From Phil1 sp963643205 (lineage in GTDB: Bacteria; Bacillota; Clostridia; Christensenellales; CAG-138), in assembly GCA_963643205.1 (NCBI GenBank), contig CAVIJJ010000012.1, forward strand, positions 1 to 50,735: 50,735 nucleotides of DNA, in the 5' to 3' direction. The notes under the pieces are model-generated. The model was not told where the DNA came from. It saw only the letters and a list, made by a program, of their open reading frames with translations, and did not search any database. A program made the translations under genes and the position numbers. Shown here in pieces: positions 39,501 to 47,686 of this stretch. How positions within the stretch are numbered: position 1 is the first letter of the stretch; each line of letters starts with the position of its first letter.

Positions 39501-41989
39501 GTGCTGCTTTCTATGCCGCTGAAGTCAACCGCATTCTTTTCTATTATCTTAATCGTTATTATAACCTGCATAGACAAGTTGGTGCCTCTCAATTCAGCGC
39601 CAACGGTATATGCCATGGTAGAATCGGTAGTAAGAAGCCTTTCCGGTCTGGGCGTAAACGTCATTGTAACAGTTTCACCGCTTGCGACGGTTGATTTATT
39701 CAATGAAAGCTTAACATAGCTCGAGCTTTGCCCTATGTAAGTGGGATTGGTTGAATAACCGCCCAGATTGATTTCGCCGGTGCCGGTATTTTTTATCGTT
39801 ACAACTATCGGCTGCGGTACAGCTCCTTTGCGGATGCGCACATCCGCTTTGTTGTCGGTCCTGTGGCACATGTGGCTAGATGTAATGCTTACAATCTCCC
39901 AGCTGTATGTATGCTTGGTGGTAACGGATACGCTATCCGCTATAGTCATAGCGTAATTCGCTTCCTCGGGGAGGCAAGTAAACACATAGTATGTAGTGTT
40001 GGGTTCAAGGCCGCTCGCAACCTGCTCTTTCAAAGCAATCGGATCAACCCAATCCGTTTCGTCAGGGGTAGCGCCGGTAGTATTTATGGCATACCGCTGT
40101 TCACCATAGAGAGTACCGTCAACAAAGCCAAAGGAGCCGCTCGTTACGGAAGAATCATCAATCTGGGGTGTAACGGGAGTACGCGGTGCCTTCCGAATAT
40201 TAAATTCTATTTCCGCAGTGGTAGTGCGGTAAGCATCGCCGGTAAACGTAACCTTCATCTTGTAGCTTCCCGCGTTCTCGGGCACGCCGGTAAGCTTATT
40301 ATTAAGGCTGTCGTAATACTCAACCGTCTTGGTAACGGTCGTGTCCAGCGCATCGCATGTAGGAGTTTTAGAAGTACCGTCATATACAAATTCTACATTT
40401 TCGTATTTAAACTGCACTTCCGGCTTAAGCTCGAATTTGGCTGTAATCTTTACATCCTCGCTGCCAAGGGTTACGGTCAAAGGATTAGCGGAAGCGTCGT
40501 CAATAGTAACGCCTTCCGCTTCCCAACCCACGAATTTGCTTTCGCTGCCAACGGTAGAATCCGGCGTTGCGGTAAGCGTAACCTCTTCTCCCTCGCGTAC
40601 CTTGCCTTCGGGTGTGCTTTCAACGGTACCATTGCCCTCGATAACTACGCTAAAGCCGCGCGGGGCTTTGGGGGTGGTAACAGCGTTGCTCGTTGCGACT
40701 TCGCTCGCTTTATGAGTATCCGTCTCGGGATAGTAAGCATCCACGGTGTACTCGGTGTCGTAGTTTACGTTAAACTCAGTGGCCGTGCCGAACTCGCCGT
40801 CCGTGAGCCTATACTGCGCCTTTTCATCGGGGTTAACTACCTTTATTTTGTTCTCCTCAGCCACTATCTCTACTGTGGGAGCAGCCTGAGTGGCTTTTAC
40901 AACCGTGTCGCTATATTCTGACGTTAAGCTTCCGGCGTATTCGTCGGCAGTAATAACAGCGTAAATCCTATGGCCTATATCTTCCTTAGTAAGGTAGTAA
41001 TAATAGTAGGTACTCGGTGCGGTCACGCTGTTTTCGGACTTAATCAGGGTGTCGGTGTCGCTTCCCTCACGGTACCAGGTTACGGTATAGGGAATACGAC
41101 GCGACACAAGCTCATTGGACCACGCGAGTAGTGGCTCGTCGTATATGGCATAGCCTGTTAAATTGGCAGTAGCAACATCGGTAATGTTTTTCCTGGAAAC
41201 GGTTATTTCCTTGGCAGCGGTTTTATCCGCGAACTTAGCGGTTATAGTGGTCTTGCCCTCGGCAACCGACGTTACAAGGCCGTTTGCAACGGTAGCTACG
41301 GAAGTATCACTGCTGGTCCACTCAACATCACTCATATCTTCACTGGGCTGAGCCGCGTTTGAAGGCTCCGCCGCAACGCTGAGTTGAGTGGTTTTGCCGA
41401 TTCCGACTATGCTGTCTTCACCGCTGATGGTTATTCCGGTTACGGGGACGGAAACGGTAAGCTCAAGATTAGATATATTATTGTTTGTCAGATAATATAT
41501 CTTTCCGTCCTTTGCGTATTGCGTACAATCATTTCCTTCGGTACCCAGTTTAAGCGCAAAAGTCGCGCGGCCGTTCTTGGCCGTGCTTTTAACCTTGAAC
41601 TTAAGCTTGTAATATGTTCCGCTTTCGCTGAACTCTTCTGCGGAGGTGCTTATTATTACAATTTTGCCGGAAGCCGCGTTTTCATCATTAAAGGTAAAGG
41701 TCTCGCCGGGTTCCGCGTCGCCCTTATAATCCTTATTTTTGCTGAAAGGAACAAACTCTAACCGGTCGGTATCAAAAAGTATGACGGAGGTTATACTGTT
41801 AACTCCCGAATTCGGAAAAATTTTAACATTCACGGTTACCTCATCGCCTATAGCCAAAGCAGCATGACTACTTGGATCAAGGGCGATAGATACTTCGCTA
41901 CCGGTTTCCGCAACAGCCGCGATAGGATAACTGCTTATGCTCATTACCATAGCTATTGCCATAACCAACGCAATCAGTCTTTTTTTCAT
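36569..41989 (-). CDS. Giant membrane-anchored surface protein with N-terminal cohesin-like domain
   Basis: 1806 residues. Signal peptide 1-28; cohesin-like beta domain about 32-180 (IGDEVTVNVKIFPNSGVNSI, YYKLKFKVKSTAKNGRATFA); Big_2-type Ig domain 182-265 (VEWTSSDTSVATVANG); further Ig-like segment 280-365; InlB-B-type repeat about 445-520; MBG/YDG-type beta modules at about 525-600, 826-912, 915-1005, 1006-1090 and 1092-1175 (each with YDG or YNG and an NAGTYT-like turn); more Ig-like sequence to 1460; C-terminal region 1610-1780; transmembrane helix about 1783-1800 and MRKREN. No LPXTG sortase signal is seen. It probably spans the wall and presents a cohesin to the outside, binding dockerin partners from this cluster. 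GGGAG precedes the ATG. It lies 24 bases after the adaptor gene. Confidence 0.85.
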   Translation of the reverse strand: MKKRLIALVMAIAMVMSISSYPIAAVAETGSEVSIALDPSSHAALAIGDEVTVNVKIFPNSGVNSITSVILFDTDRLEFVPFSKNKDYKGDAEPGETFTFNDENAASGKIVIISTSAEEFSESGTYYKLKFKVKSTAKNGRATFALKLGTEGNDCTQYAKDGKIYYLTNNNISNLELTVSVPVTGITISGEDSIVGIGKTTQLSVAAEPSNAAQPSEDMSDVEWTSSDTSVATVANGLVTSVAEGKTTITAKFADKTAAKEITVSRKNITDVATANLTGYAIYDEPLLAWSNELVSRRIPYTVTWYREGSDTDTLIKSENSVTAPSTYYYYYLTKEDIGHRIYAVITADEYAGSLTSEYSDTVVKATQAAPTVEIVAEENKIKVVNPDEKAQYRLTDGEFGTATEFNVNYDTEYTVDAYYPETDTHKASEVATSNAVTTPKAPRGFSVVIEGNGTVESTPEGKVREGEEVTLTATPDSTVGSESKFVGWEAEGVTIDDASANPLTVTLGSEDVKITAKFELKPEVQFKYENVEFVYDGTSKTPTCDALDTTVTKTVEYYDSLNNKLTGVPENAGSYKMKVTFTGDAYRTTTAEIEFNIRKAPRTPVTPQIDDSSVTSGSFGFVDGTLYGEQRYAINTTGATPDETDWVDPIALKEQVASGLEPNTTYYVFTCLPEEANYAMTIADSVSVTTKHTYSWEIVSITSSHMCHRTDNKADVRIRKGAVPQPIVVTIKNTGTGEINLGGYSTNPTYIGQSSSYVKLSLNKSTVASGETVTMTFTPRPERLLTTDSTMAYTVGAELRGTNLSMQVIITIKIIEKNAVDFSGIESSTTVEFNGRAQGIDLSNISVKHSGYDYVIYDSTKGSASNLTVTYFDKDGAAVAEPRNAGTYTATIAYEDDDYVGSTTAKLIIEPKEVTVALDTDTTATKEYDGNTKATVDTSSLKLDGAIDGTDVKIAEGDLNWNYDTKNAGENKTVTNKTAIALDGADKDNYTLTNTAIELKGTIEKKALTVTATVADKTYNGLTNDAAVTTSITGLVEGDDVKLENIVGTYESADAGDAVKVSVVYTVSGEDKDNYSLNTAAEATGKINKAELTVAFTAMAGVTYDGKEHPAVYTASGIVASDSAKNLFNVTYNGSTEAPVDAGTYSVTAALTEEGSKNYTLATAGAFGLVISNAKLTATPAVYTFAYTLTGKQTRALSELQLTPAVAGTWSVDETIAPTGNTALLTSYAVEGENFAFTLANNKASNVGDEEVITLKFTPAKNYDSVTVTVTIRIAADTYTNSIAPALPATVKLGDALDLSGVKLVTKFGSGAADQQLDVTDSAKVKVENTYDPTATGSGAVGSKTVKFTDVENSDITYTHSFTVVDVLDGTALETSESEVSYTLGTDKLSDFNMFAKYKSGETKALTNADVKLTFEEGMTEQRMLNTIGSHKVTAAYTEKYFDGSETTQSYTFTVVVSSTAASVDGTPNAEGFTLTPVPDKDKEMTYSNSRGDIPAADVTGTLGAADDAGKSALQQEEDKNASFKTIGDNKVYEQIVFTDTNDLSAEFKDGKMQVTVPYPADSTKDKTFVIILRNADGTTETIAPTKTETGLQFTITGDTQFVIGWYDAEPEDTESEAEDSYWTEVYWALINSRNSTVTANAGYYDKVPQGVLRAVDISGNTLVINSAYGMQVVITPNAIEKAGSYRIYYPISYLNQVFGGSSAVISGTATATATGVTVGVLMPTTGDDTVVNGVYTMTPATAGYMVGMESVDNAKAIIDSADGVSVLEGAQLNDGAVIGGWMLIGLGLLALVGAAYIAMRKREN

Positions 41990-42013
41990 TTCATTCTCCC
42001 TTCATACCTTCTA

Positions 42014-43153
42014 TTACTGTATTCCAAACTGAACTTTCATGCCGGCGCAGTATTTAAGCAACAATATCGCGTCCAATACATTAACCGATGAATCATACGA
42101 CACGTCAGCCCTTATCAGCTGCATGTCGTCCAGCTTTGCCGAGCTCATGCCCGCGCAATACTGAAGCACCAATATCGCATCAAGCACGTTTATATTTCCG
42201 TCCGCATTAACATCGCCGTATTCATACCCGCCGTAAGGATCATCCTCAACCGTCGGCTTTGTTATGGGGCTAAGCTCGCCCTTGTCATCCTTATAGGATA
42301 TTGAATCGGGCGCGGCGGATATGCTCTGCGCATCGCCGGACTTTTTCATGGTAAGCACGGCAACGCCGTTTGACAAATCAACGCCCGTTCCGTCTGCCGC
42401 GTATGTTATGGCGGCCGAAGCGCCGCTTACCGTTACGCTAAACGGGCAATCGCTTGCCATGGCAATATCCGTATACCCGCTAAGATCAAGCGTAAGGTTC
42501 AGCCGATTAAGATTGACAACGCCGTTTGCCTTAAGCGTAAGCGTTACGATTCCGTCCGCCTCGCTTGTAACGCAATATATCGTAGGCGCGCCAAGCGTGG
42601 GGTACTCAACACTATTAGCTATGGTCACGTTTTTCGCGGTGAACATATCCGCGCTCGCGGTGAGCTTGGTCGTGCCATCCTTAGTTGCCTCAAAGCCGGT
42701 TGATGATATAGAGTAGCTCGCGCTGCCCTCGGCACCTTCCTTTACCTTAAAAACAAGGTTGCCTATCTTTGTGCCCGCCGCGATTGACGTATCACCGCTC
42801 TTTGTAATAGCCGCCGAGTTCACAAGCAGTATAAGGAACTTGCCTGAGCCCTTATCCTCGCCTAAGTTAACCGCGCTGTCTTCGCTTTGCTCGCCGCTTC
42901 CCCATAGCTGCGTATACGACACAAAGTCTAACCTTTCACTGTCGTACGAAACATAGAACTGGGCGCCGCCGAAGCTTGCAACAGCCTTGTCAAACAAAAC
43001 ATTGACACTAAGATAGTCGCCCGGCGCAAGCGTATCGTTTGCCCCGCTTACGCTGATGGATATCTCTTCCCCCTCTGCCAACGCCGCAAGCGGCAGCAGA
43101 AGCGCCACCATTACGCACGCAAGCAAGGCCGCTACCATTCTGCGTCTTTTCAT
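42014..43153 (-). CDS. Adaptor scaffoldin: cohesin plus dockerin
   Basis: 379 residues. Signal peptide 1-26 (MKRRRMVAALLACVMVALLL to ALA). Cohesin domain about 30-182 (LAPGDYLSVNVLFDKAVASF, GGAQFYVSYDSERLDFVSY, KIGNLVFKVKEGAEGSASYS). A second beta domain about 188-290 resembles a degenerate cohesin. The C-terminal dockerin at 312-372 has calcium loops DVNADGNINVLDAI and DVSYDSSVNVLDAI, each followed by LxLxYCAGM. This dockerin differs from the others in the cluster, so the protein can bind one partner through its cohesin and another cohesin through its dockerin. The start is set at 43153; the in-frame ATG at 43162 is only 2 bases from the SD. It is first in the operon from the promoter at 43228. 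Confidence 0.88.
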   Translation of the reverse strand: MKRRRMVAALLACVMVALLLPLAALAEGEEISISVSGANDTLAPGDYLSVNVLFDKAVASFGGAQFYVSYDSERLDFVSYTQLWGSGEQSEDSAVNLGEDKGSGKFLILLVNSAAITKSGDTSIAAGTKIGNLVFKVKEGAEGSASYSISSTGFEATKDGTTKLTASADMFTAKNVTIANSVEYPTLGAPTIYCVTSEADGIVTLTLKANGVVNLNRLNLTLDLSGYTDIAMASDCPFSVTVSGASAAITYAADGTGVDLSNGVAVLTMKKSGDAQSISAAPDSISYKDDKGELSPITKPTVEDDPYGGYEYGDVNADGNINVLDAILVLQYCAGMSSAKLDDMQLIRADVSYDSSVNVLDAILLLKYCAGMKVQFGIQ

Positions 43154-43227
43154 GAATGCCATTTCTCCTTTATTATTTGGACCGGAGTAGGCGGCGGACA
43201 TACTTCCACCACCTATAGCTATACATT

Positions 43228-43256
43228 ATTATACCCGCAAAGAGCAACCTTATCAA
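43228..43256 (-). promoter_or_regulatory. Promoter of the adaptor-giant-transglutaminase-dockerin operon
   Basis: Minus strand: -35 TTGATA (43251-43256), 17-base spacer, -10 TATAAT (43228-43233). Leader about 70 nt. It would drive four genes, 43153 to 34426. Confidence 0.82.
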
Positions 43257-43309
43257 TACCGATTTACTCCCTGCGGGTATTATTTACATATTATTAAATT
43301 TTATAAAGC

Positions 43310-44248
43310 CTACTTCCTGCCCTTACTTTTAAGCGCCACGCAGAGTGCCGCTATTCCCGCCGCCGCTACAAGCGCTACTACGGCATAAATCCAGGGTGAA
43401 GCACCGCTTTTCTCCTCCGTTACCGCAATTGTTACCGCGCTTTCGTCCTTGTTGCCAACGCTCGCCTGACTTGCGGATGAATCGGCAGCGTCGGCGGTTT
43501 CGCCCGCGGCTACGTATATTGTGGTTTCGGTTACGCTTGAGCCGTCCTCGCTTACGCCGTATATAACCGTTTCACCCTCCGCAAGAGCGATAATGTTTCC
43601 GTTTTCGTCAACGGTAGCTATGCGGTCGTTGCCGCTTGACCATACTATGCCTGTTCCGCTTTCGCCGGCAACGCTCGCGCTTTGCCCAATCTGTATGCTT
43701 ATGTCCGCGCCGCTCGCGTCAGGCTCGGGCGTGTTTACGGGTGCCGCAGTTTCGCCCAGCGTATCCGTACCGCCAAGGCTTATCTTCGCGCTGCTCTCGC
43801 TGAACGCAAGTTCATTTAAGTTCTCATCAACTATTATGGTTTCGCTCGCTTCTTTATCAAGCTTAATTTCTGTGCTGCCGGACGCGCCATCCTTGGGGCG
43901 AAACGTAAGCTTAAGAAGCTCGCCCGGCTCCTTGCTGCCCATAATGGCGGCCCAGACGAATATTACGCTGCCGGAGTTCTGATCGTTTGTCGCGGTTAGT
44001 CCGCCGGACGTCATAGCTCCGTTTTTTGCCTTTACAAGCTCAAGTGCGCTGTCGTCATACTCAATCGCGAACTGCGCGCCCGCCACGTTTTCGCCGCCCT
44101 GAAGGCTTACGGTAACGGTTATTGTACCGTCCTCATTCGGCTCGGCCGCACTTATATTTATGTTCGTATCCTCGGCAAACGCCACGGCGCCCGTAAAGAG
44201 TACCGCCGCGGCAAGAAGCGCCGTAATAATCCTTTTAAGCTTATTCAT
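43310..44248 (-). CDS. Membrane-anchored cohesin protein (anchoring scaffoldin)
   Basis: 312 residues. Signal peptide 1-25; cohesin about 28-158 with typical pattern (ITVTVSLQGGENVAGAQFAI, YDDSALELVKAKNG, ELLKLTFRPKDGASGSTEIK); a linker; Big_2-like Ig domain about 184-247 (IVWSSGNDRIATVDENGN); Ser/Ala-rich stretch; transmembrane helix 286-306; SKGRK tail. Simple single-cohesin anchoring proteins of this design hold dockerin-bearing proteins on the cell in cellulosome systems. GGAGGAG precedes the ATG. It lies 29 bases after the beta-helix dockerin gene and shares its transcript. Confidence 0.9.
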   Translation of the reverse strand: MNKLKRIITALLAAAVLFTGAVAFAEDTNINISAAEPNEDGTITVTVSLQGGENVAGAQFAIEYDDSALELVKAKNGAMTSGGLTATNDQNSGSVIFVWAAIMGSKEPGELLKLTFRPKDGASGSTEIKLDKEASETIIVDENLNELAFSESSAKISLGGTDTLGETAAPVNTPEPDASGADISIQIGQSASVAGESGTGIVWSSGNDRIATVDENGNIIALAEGETVIYGVSEDGSSVTETTIYVAAGETADAADSSASQASVGNKDESAVTIAVTEEKSGASPWIYAVVALVAAAGIAALCVALKSKGRK

Positions 44249-44277
44249 GGTCTCCTCCGTGTTGACTTACGCGAATA

Positions 44278-46377
44278 TTATAAGCCACGCGTTATCTTTT
44301 TGCAAATCGCCCAAACATCCTTAACGTTCGCTTCGCCGTCGCCGTTTATGTCCTCCGCTTCGCGCGATGATACGGCGCGGCAGTAAAGCACAGCGTCGGT
44401 TACTGTTATTCGGCAGTCTTTATTCATATCGCAAAGCATATAATCACCGCCGTTTTCGCTAAGCTCCGGCGTAAATGCGTAGCTTGCCGCGGTATCATCG
44501 GAATATGTAAGATCAATCTCGATTGTTTCCCGCGCCTCGGCCTTGCCGCAGTAAAGTGTTATTTCAACATATCCGTCCATAACGGCGCATTGAAACACAA
44601 AGTCGCTTTCCTCTTTAAGCCTTAACGAAACCTCTTTTACGGCATCGGGGACACTCAGCCTATATGTAAGCGCGGTTTGAACGCCATCGGCCGCGCGAAC
44701 CCTGTCTACGCAATATTCGGAATATTCCCGGCTTCTGCCGCTGTAAACACATACCGCTTTGCCGGTTGACTCATTTGTAAGCGCGACAAGATTTTCAAGG
44801 CCTGATACTGAGCCGGTGAACTTTTCCCCTCCAAGCCTTATGAACTCCGCGCCCTTCTCAAATTTAAGCTGAGACGATTCGCTCATTTCCACGCTTCCGG
44901 CGTTTATAAGCAGGGCGGATGGCGAAACAATAAGCCTTGCGTTATCGCGCAGCTTAAGCGCAACGCCCTTGGGTATAAGCAAAGTGTCCGTAATTGTAAT
45001 TAGCGCGTTTCTGTCAACATAAACCGCATCCGCGCCGCTTTCAAGCGCCGCTGTAAGGTCCGCCAACGTGCCCGCGTGGCAATAGCCGTCCATGGTGCCC
45101 AGTATGTTCGCCTGCCCATCACCAGTGTACGCGCCGCCCGTGCCAATGCTGACTTTGCCCGACGGTGCCACAAAAAGTCCGCGCTCAATGCCCGCGGTGA
45201 AGCCCGAAGCCCTGTTCGTAAGCGCGGCGTTCAGCATAAGCTCCGCATTATCATAAACGCACAAAGCGCCAAGTAGGGACAGATTCGCGCTTACGGTAAG
45301 CTTTCCCCGGTTTATGTTAATTATCTCGTTTTCGGCAATTGTATGGGCTTTATCTATGGTTATATTCGCGTTTATATCTATTATCCGTATGGTGTCGCTT
45401 TTGTTAGGCTCGCTAAGCAGGGTGTTCATATCAGTCTGCGTTTCTATGCGGCGGCTTATGTAGCGCGCTGTTTTATCGTCAATACCCGCGCAGTTAAGCT
45501 GCGACGCGCTTTCGGCGTTAATCCAAACCCGCGCCGAATCGTTTGATATTATAAGCTCCGCCCCGTCGTTTGCGGTAAAGCTGCCGCCGTCAAGCCAAAT
45601 ATTTCCCGCTAAGGTAAGCTTCGCCCCGGCATTAAGCGCAATCGAACCGCCCTTGGGTATTATTATCTCGGTTCCGTAAGGAAGGTTTATGTCTGACGAT
45701 ATTATAATATCGCCCACAGCGTAAAGTGCTTCATATTCGTTTTGCTCGGCTAATATGGCGATAAGCTCATCTTCGCTTGTGAACGCCAAGCCGGCATTTG
45801 CAATATCAATGCCTGGTATCTCAGCGCCCGGGCTTCTGTACAGCGCGCCGTTGCCAGAGTATTCACCGTTTTGCGCATCAAGCTTTCCGCCAAAGCGCAC
45901 ATATATTCCGCAGTTAAGCTTAAAATCGTCAAGCGCGTAGTATTCGGTTTTATTATCAAGTGTGCCGTTTATTATGAATGAGCTGCCGTTTTCTATGTAT
46001 ATACTGCCAAACGCGTAAACAGTCGCGCCCTCCGCTACGGCTACGGACGCGTTTACCAGATGCAGTTCAGTCTGAATCGGGAATGTGTAATTTCCGCTTA
46101 GCGAAACGACAAGTGTTTCGCCGCCCGCGCTGCCTATATACGCACTAGTCAAAAGCGGCGCGGATACGCCGTTCAGCTCATATTCATCAGAGCGGCTTGA
46201 ACCGATAAACGCAAAAAATTCCTGTTCGGTGGTTATATAAACATTTTCCACCCAGCAGGAATTTTCCTCATTCCATTCTATTGAATTTGATTGCCCGGTT
46301 TCACCCAAAGCAGGCGCGGCTTGAAACGCGCAAATAATCACGGCTATCAATAAAACTCGGGCAATGTGTATTCGCAT
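44278..46377 (-). CDS. Secreted beta-helix-like protein with C-terminal dockerin
   Basis: 699 residues. Signal peptide 1-25 (MRIHIARVLLIAVIICAFQA, cut after ALG). The body is made of degenerate repeats with alternating short strands, e.g. GGSIALNAGAKLTLAGNIWL, GGSFTANDGAELIISNDSA, RGKLTVSANLSLLGALCVYD and GVALKLRDNARLIVSPSALL, as in right-handed beta-helix surface proteins; no catalytic motif is recognised. A dockerin occupies about the last 52 residues: CDMNKDCRITVTDAVLYCRA and EDINGDGEANVKDVWAICKK. The first calcium loop has Cys instead of Gly at position 6. The start is set at 46377 because GGAGG is then 5 bases upstream; the ATG one codon earlier is too close. Confidence 0.82.
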   Translation of the reverse strand: MRIHIARVLLIAVIICAFQAAPALGETGQSNSIEWNEENSCWVENVYITTEQEFFAFIGSSRSDEYELNGVSAPLLTSAYIGSAGGETLVVSLSGNYTFPIQTELHLVNASVAVAEGATVYAFGSIYIENGSSFIINGTLDNKTEYYALDDFKLNCGIYVRFGGKLDAQNGEYSGNGALYRSPGAEIPGIDIANAGLAFTSEDELIAILAEQNEYEALYAVGDIIISSDINLPYGTEIIIPKGGSIALNAGAKLTLAGNIWLDGGSFTANDGAELIISNDSARVWINAESASQLNCAGIDDKTARYISRRIETQTDMNTLLSEPNKSDTIRIIDINANITIDKAHTIAENEIININRGKLTVSANLSLLGALCVYDNAELMLNAALTNRASGFTAGIERGLFVAPSGKVSIGTGGAYTGDGQANILGTMDGYCHAGTLADLTAALESGADAVYVDRNALITITDTLLIPKGVALKLRDNARLIVSPSALLINAGSVEMSESSQLKFEKGAEFIRLGGEKFTGSVSGLENLVALTNESTGKAVCVYSGRSREYSEYCVDRVRAADGVQTALTYRLSVPDAVKEVSLRLKEESDFVFQCAVMDGYVEITLYCGKAEARETIEIDLTYSDDTAASYAFTPELSENGGDYMLCDMNKDCRITVTDAVLYCRAVSSREAEDINGDGEANVKDVWAICKKITRGL

Positions 46378-46410
46378 CATGTCCTCCGTAAAGCAGGGAC
46401 TTATTGCCAA

Positions 46411-46419
46411 ATTATACCA
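46411..46419 (-). promoter_or_regulatory. Extended -10 promoter of the beta-helix/cohesin pair
   Basis: Minus strand TGGTATAAT about 35 bases before the ATG at 46377; no good -35 box at 16-18 bases. It starts inside the gap after the permease gene, whose stop is at 46437. Confidence 0.55.
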
Positions 46420-46436
46420 TAGGCCCGGTTTACGCG

Positions 46437-47561
46437 CTATACCTTCATCACAAACTGCTCAAACGCGATCAGTATTATAAGGAAAGCGAAGTTGAATGCG
46501 GAGAATTCCGCGATATAGCCGCGGGTGCCGTCCGGATTATGCTTAACGTATTCACGAAACGTTATAAGGCTGGCAAGCGATGCTATAAGCGAGCCCACGC
46601 CGCCCACGTTTACGCCTATAAGAAGCTCGGCATAATTTCCCGTGAACTGCGAAAGAAGTATCGCAGATGGCACATTGCTTATGCACTGGCACGAAAGCGC
46701 GCTGAAAACAAGCGTGTTCTTTGAAAGAAGGCCGGAGAAAAAATTCTTTACGGCATCCATGCGCGCCATGTTCCCCGCGAATATAAAGAAGAACACAAAC
46801 GTGAAAAGCAGCGGATAGTCAACGGACTTAAGCGCGTGCCTGTCCGCGAAGAAAAGCACAGCGGGTATTACCACAAGACCTATCCAATACGGTATGCCGC
46901 GGAAAACTATTGCTATCGCAAGCGCGAACAGCGCAAGATAAAGCACGGTGCGCTTAACGTTAAGCTCAATCTTTTCATCGCTTATTTCAAGCGGCTCGTT
47001 TTTTACGAACACTATGCAGCAAAGCGTTATAAGCGCAACAGACAATATGAACGGCGGCGCCATTATGCCCATAAACTCGCCGTTTGGAATATCAAACTTA
47101 GTATAAAGGTACAAATTCTGCGGATTTCCGAACGGGGTGAGCATGCCGCCGAGATTGGCGGCTATGTTCTGCATTATAAATGTGAACGCCATGTACTTCT
47201 GCTTTTTGGTCGTGGTCAAAACAAGATAGCCAAGCGGCAGAAACGTAAGCAGGGCCATATCGTTAGCTATAAGCATTGAGCCTATAAACGTTATATACAC
47301 AAGCGCCAGAATGCTCATCCTTGCGGTTTTGAAAAAATGCACAATCTTTCGCGCTATAATAAAAAAGAAGTTTATATCCTTAAGCGCGCAGACAACGGCC
47401 AGCACGCAAAAAAGGCAGCTGAGCGTTTTGAAATCAAAATAGCCTATATATTCCTTATCCACGGGAATTATAAAGCTTGTTACAAGCGCCGCCGCGAACG
47501 CGATAAGCATCACGGTGTTTTTCTTGGCGAACCCCCGCGCGTTTTGAATAACCTGTTCCAT
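46437..47561 (-). CDS. SLC13 / citrate-transporter-type permease
   Basis: 374 residues with about ten to eleven membrane helices. The repeated hairpin motifs of the ion-transporter superfamily are visible: SMLIANDMALLTFLPLGYLV and LGGMLTPFGNPQNLYLYTKF in the first half, and ISNVPSAILLSQFTGNYAEL with NVGGVGSLIASLASLI in the second. The substrate (dicarboxylate, citrate, arsenite or other anion) cannot be told. A weak AAGGA lies well upstream of the ATG. No terminator separates it from the beta-helix gene, so some read-through into the cohesin cluster is possible. Confidence 0.85.
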   Translation of the reverse strand: MEQVIQNARGFAKKNTVMLIAFAAALVTSFIIPVDKEYIGYFDFKTLSCLFCVLAVVCALKDINFFFIIARKIVHFFKTARMSILALVYITFIGSMLIANDMALLTFLPLGYLVLTTTKKQKYMAFTFIMQNIAANLGGMLTPFGNPQNLYLYTKFDIPNGEFMGIMAPPFILSVALITLCCIVFVKNEPLEISDEKIELNVKRTVLYLALFALAIAIVFRGIPYWIGLVVIPAVLFFADRHALKSVDYPLLFTFVFFFIFAGNMARMDAVKNFFSGLLSKNTLVFSALSCQCISNVPSAILLSQFTGNYAELLIGVNVGGVGSLIASLASLITFREYVKHNPDGTRGYIAEFSAFNFAFLIILIAFEQFVMKV

Positions 47562-47614
47562 ATATATTAAATCCGTTTTTCCTTCCCGGTTTTGCTTATG
47601 CGCAAAACGACAGT

Positions 47615-47643
47615 ATTATACTACCGCAGTTCAAAAAAGTCGA
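47615..47643 (-). promoter_or_regulatory. Probable promoter of the permease gene
   Basis: Minus strand: -10 TATAAT (47615-47620), 17-base spacer, weak -35 TCGACT (47638-47643). Confidence 0.5.
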
Positions 47644-47644
47644 T

Positions 47645-47686
47645 AGAATAAAGAAAAGCTCCCGCGCTTAAGTTACTGCGCGGGAG
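47645..47686 (-). terminator. Terminator overlapping the exonuclease stop codon
   Basis: Minus-strand stem CTCCCGCGC / GCGCGGGAG (47678-47686 and 47659-47667), followed by CTTTTCTTTATT. The stop codon at 47673-47675 lies in the loop. Confidence 0.8.

Noticed and set aside
43154..43201. Upstream starts (43201, 43162) for the cohesin-dockerin adaptor
   Set aside because: The first has no RBS and gives a non-signal-like N terminus; the second is only two bases from the SD.
34426..46377. Classical cellulosome for cellulose or starch
   Set aside because: No glycoside hydrolase, carbohydrate-binding module or multi-cohesin scaffoldin is visible within the window.
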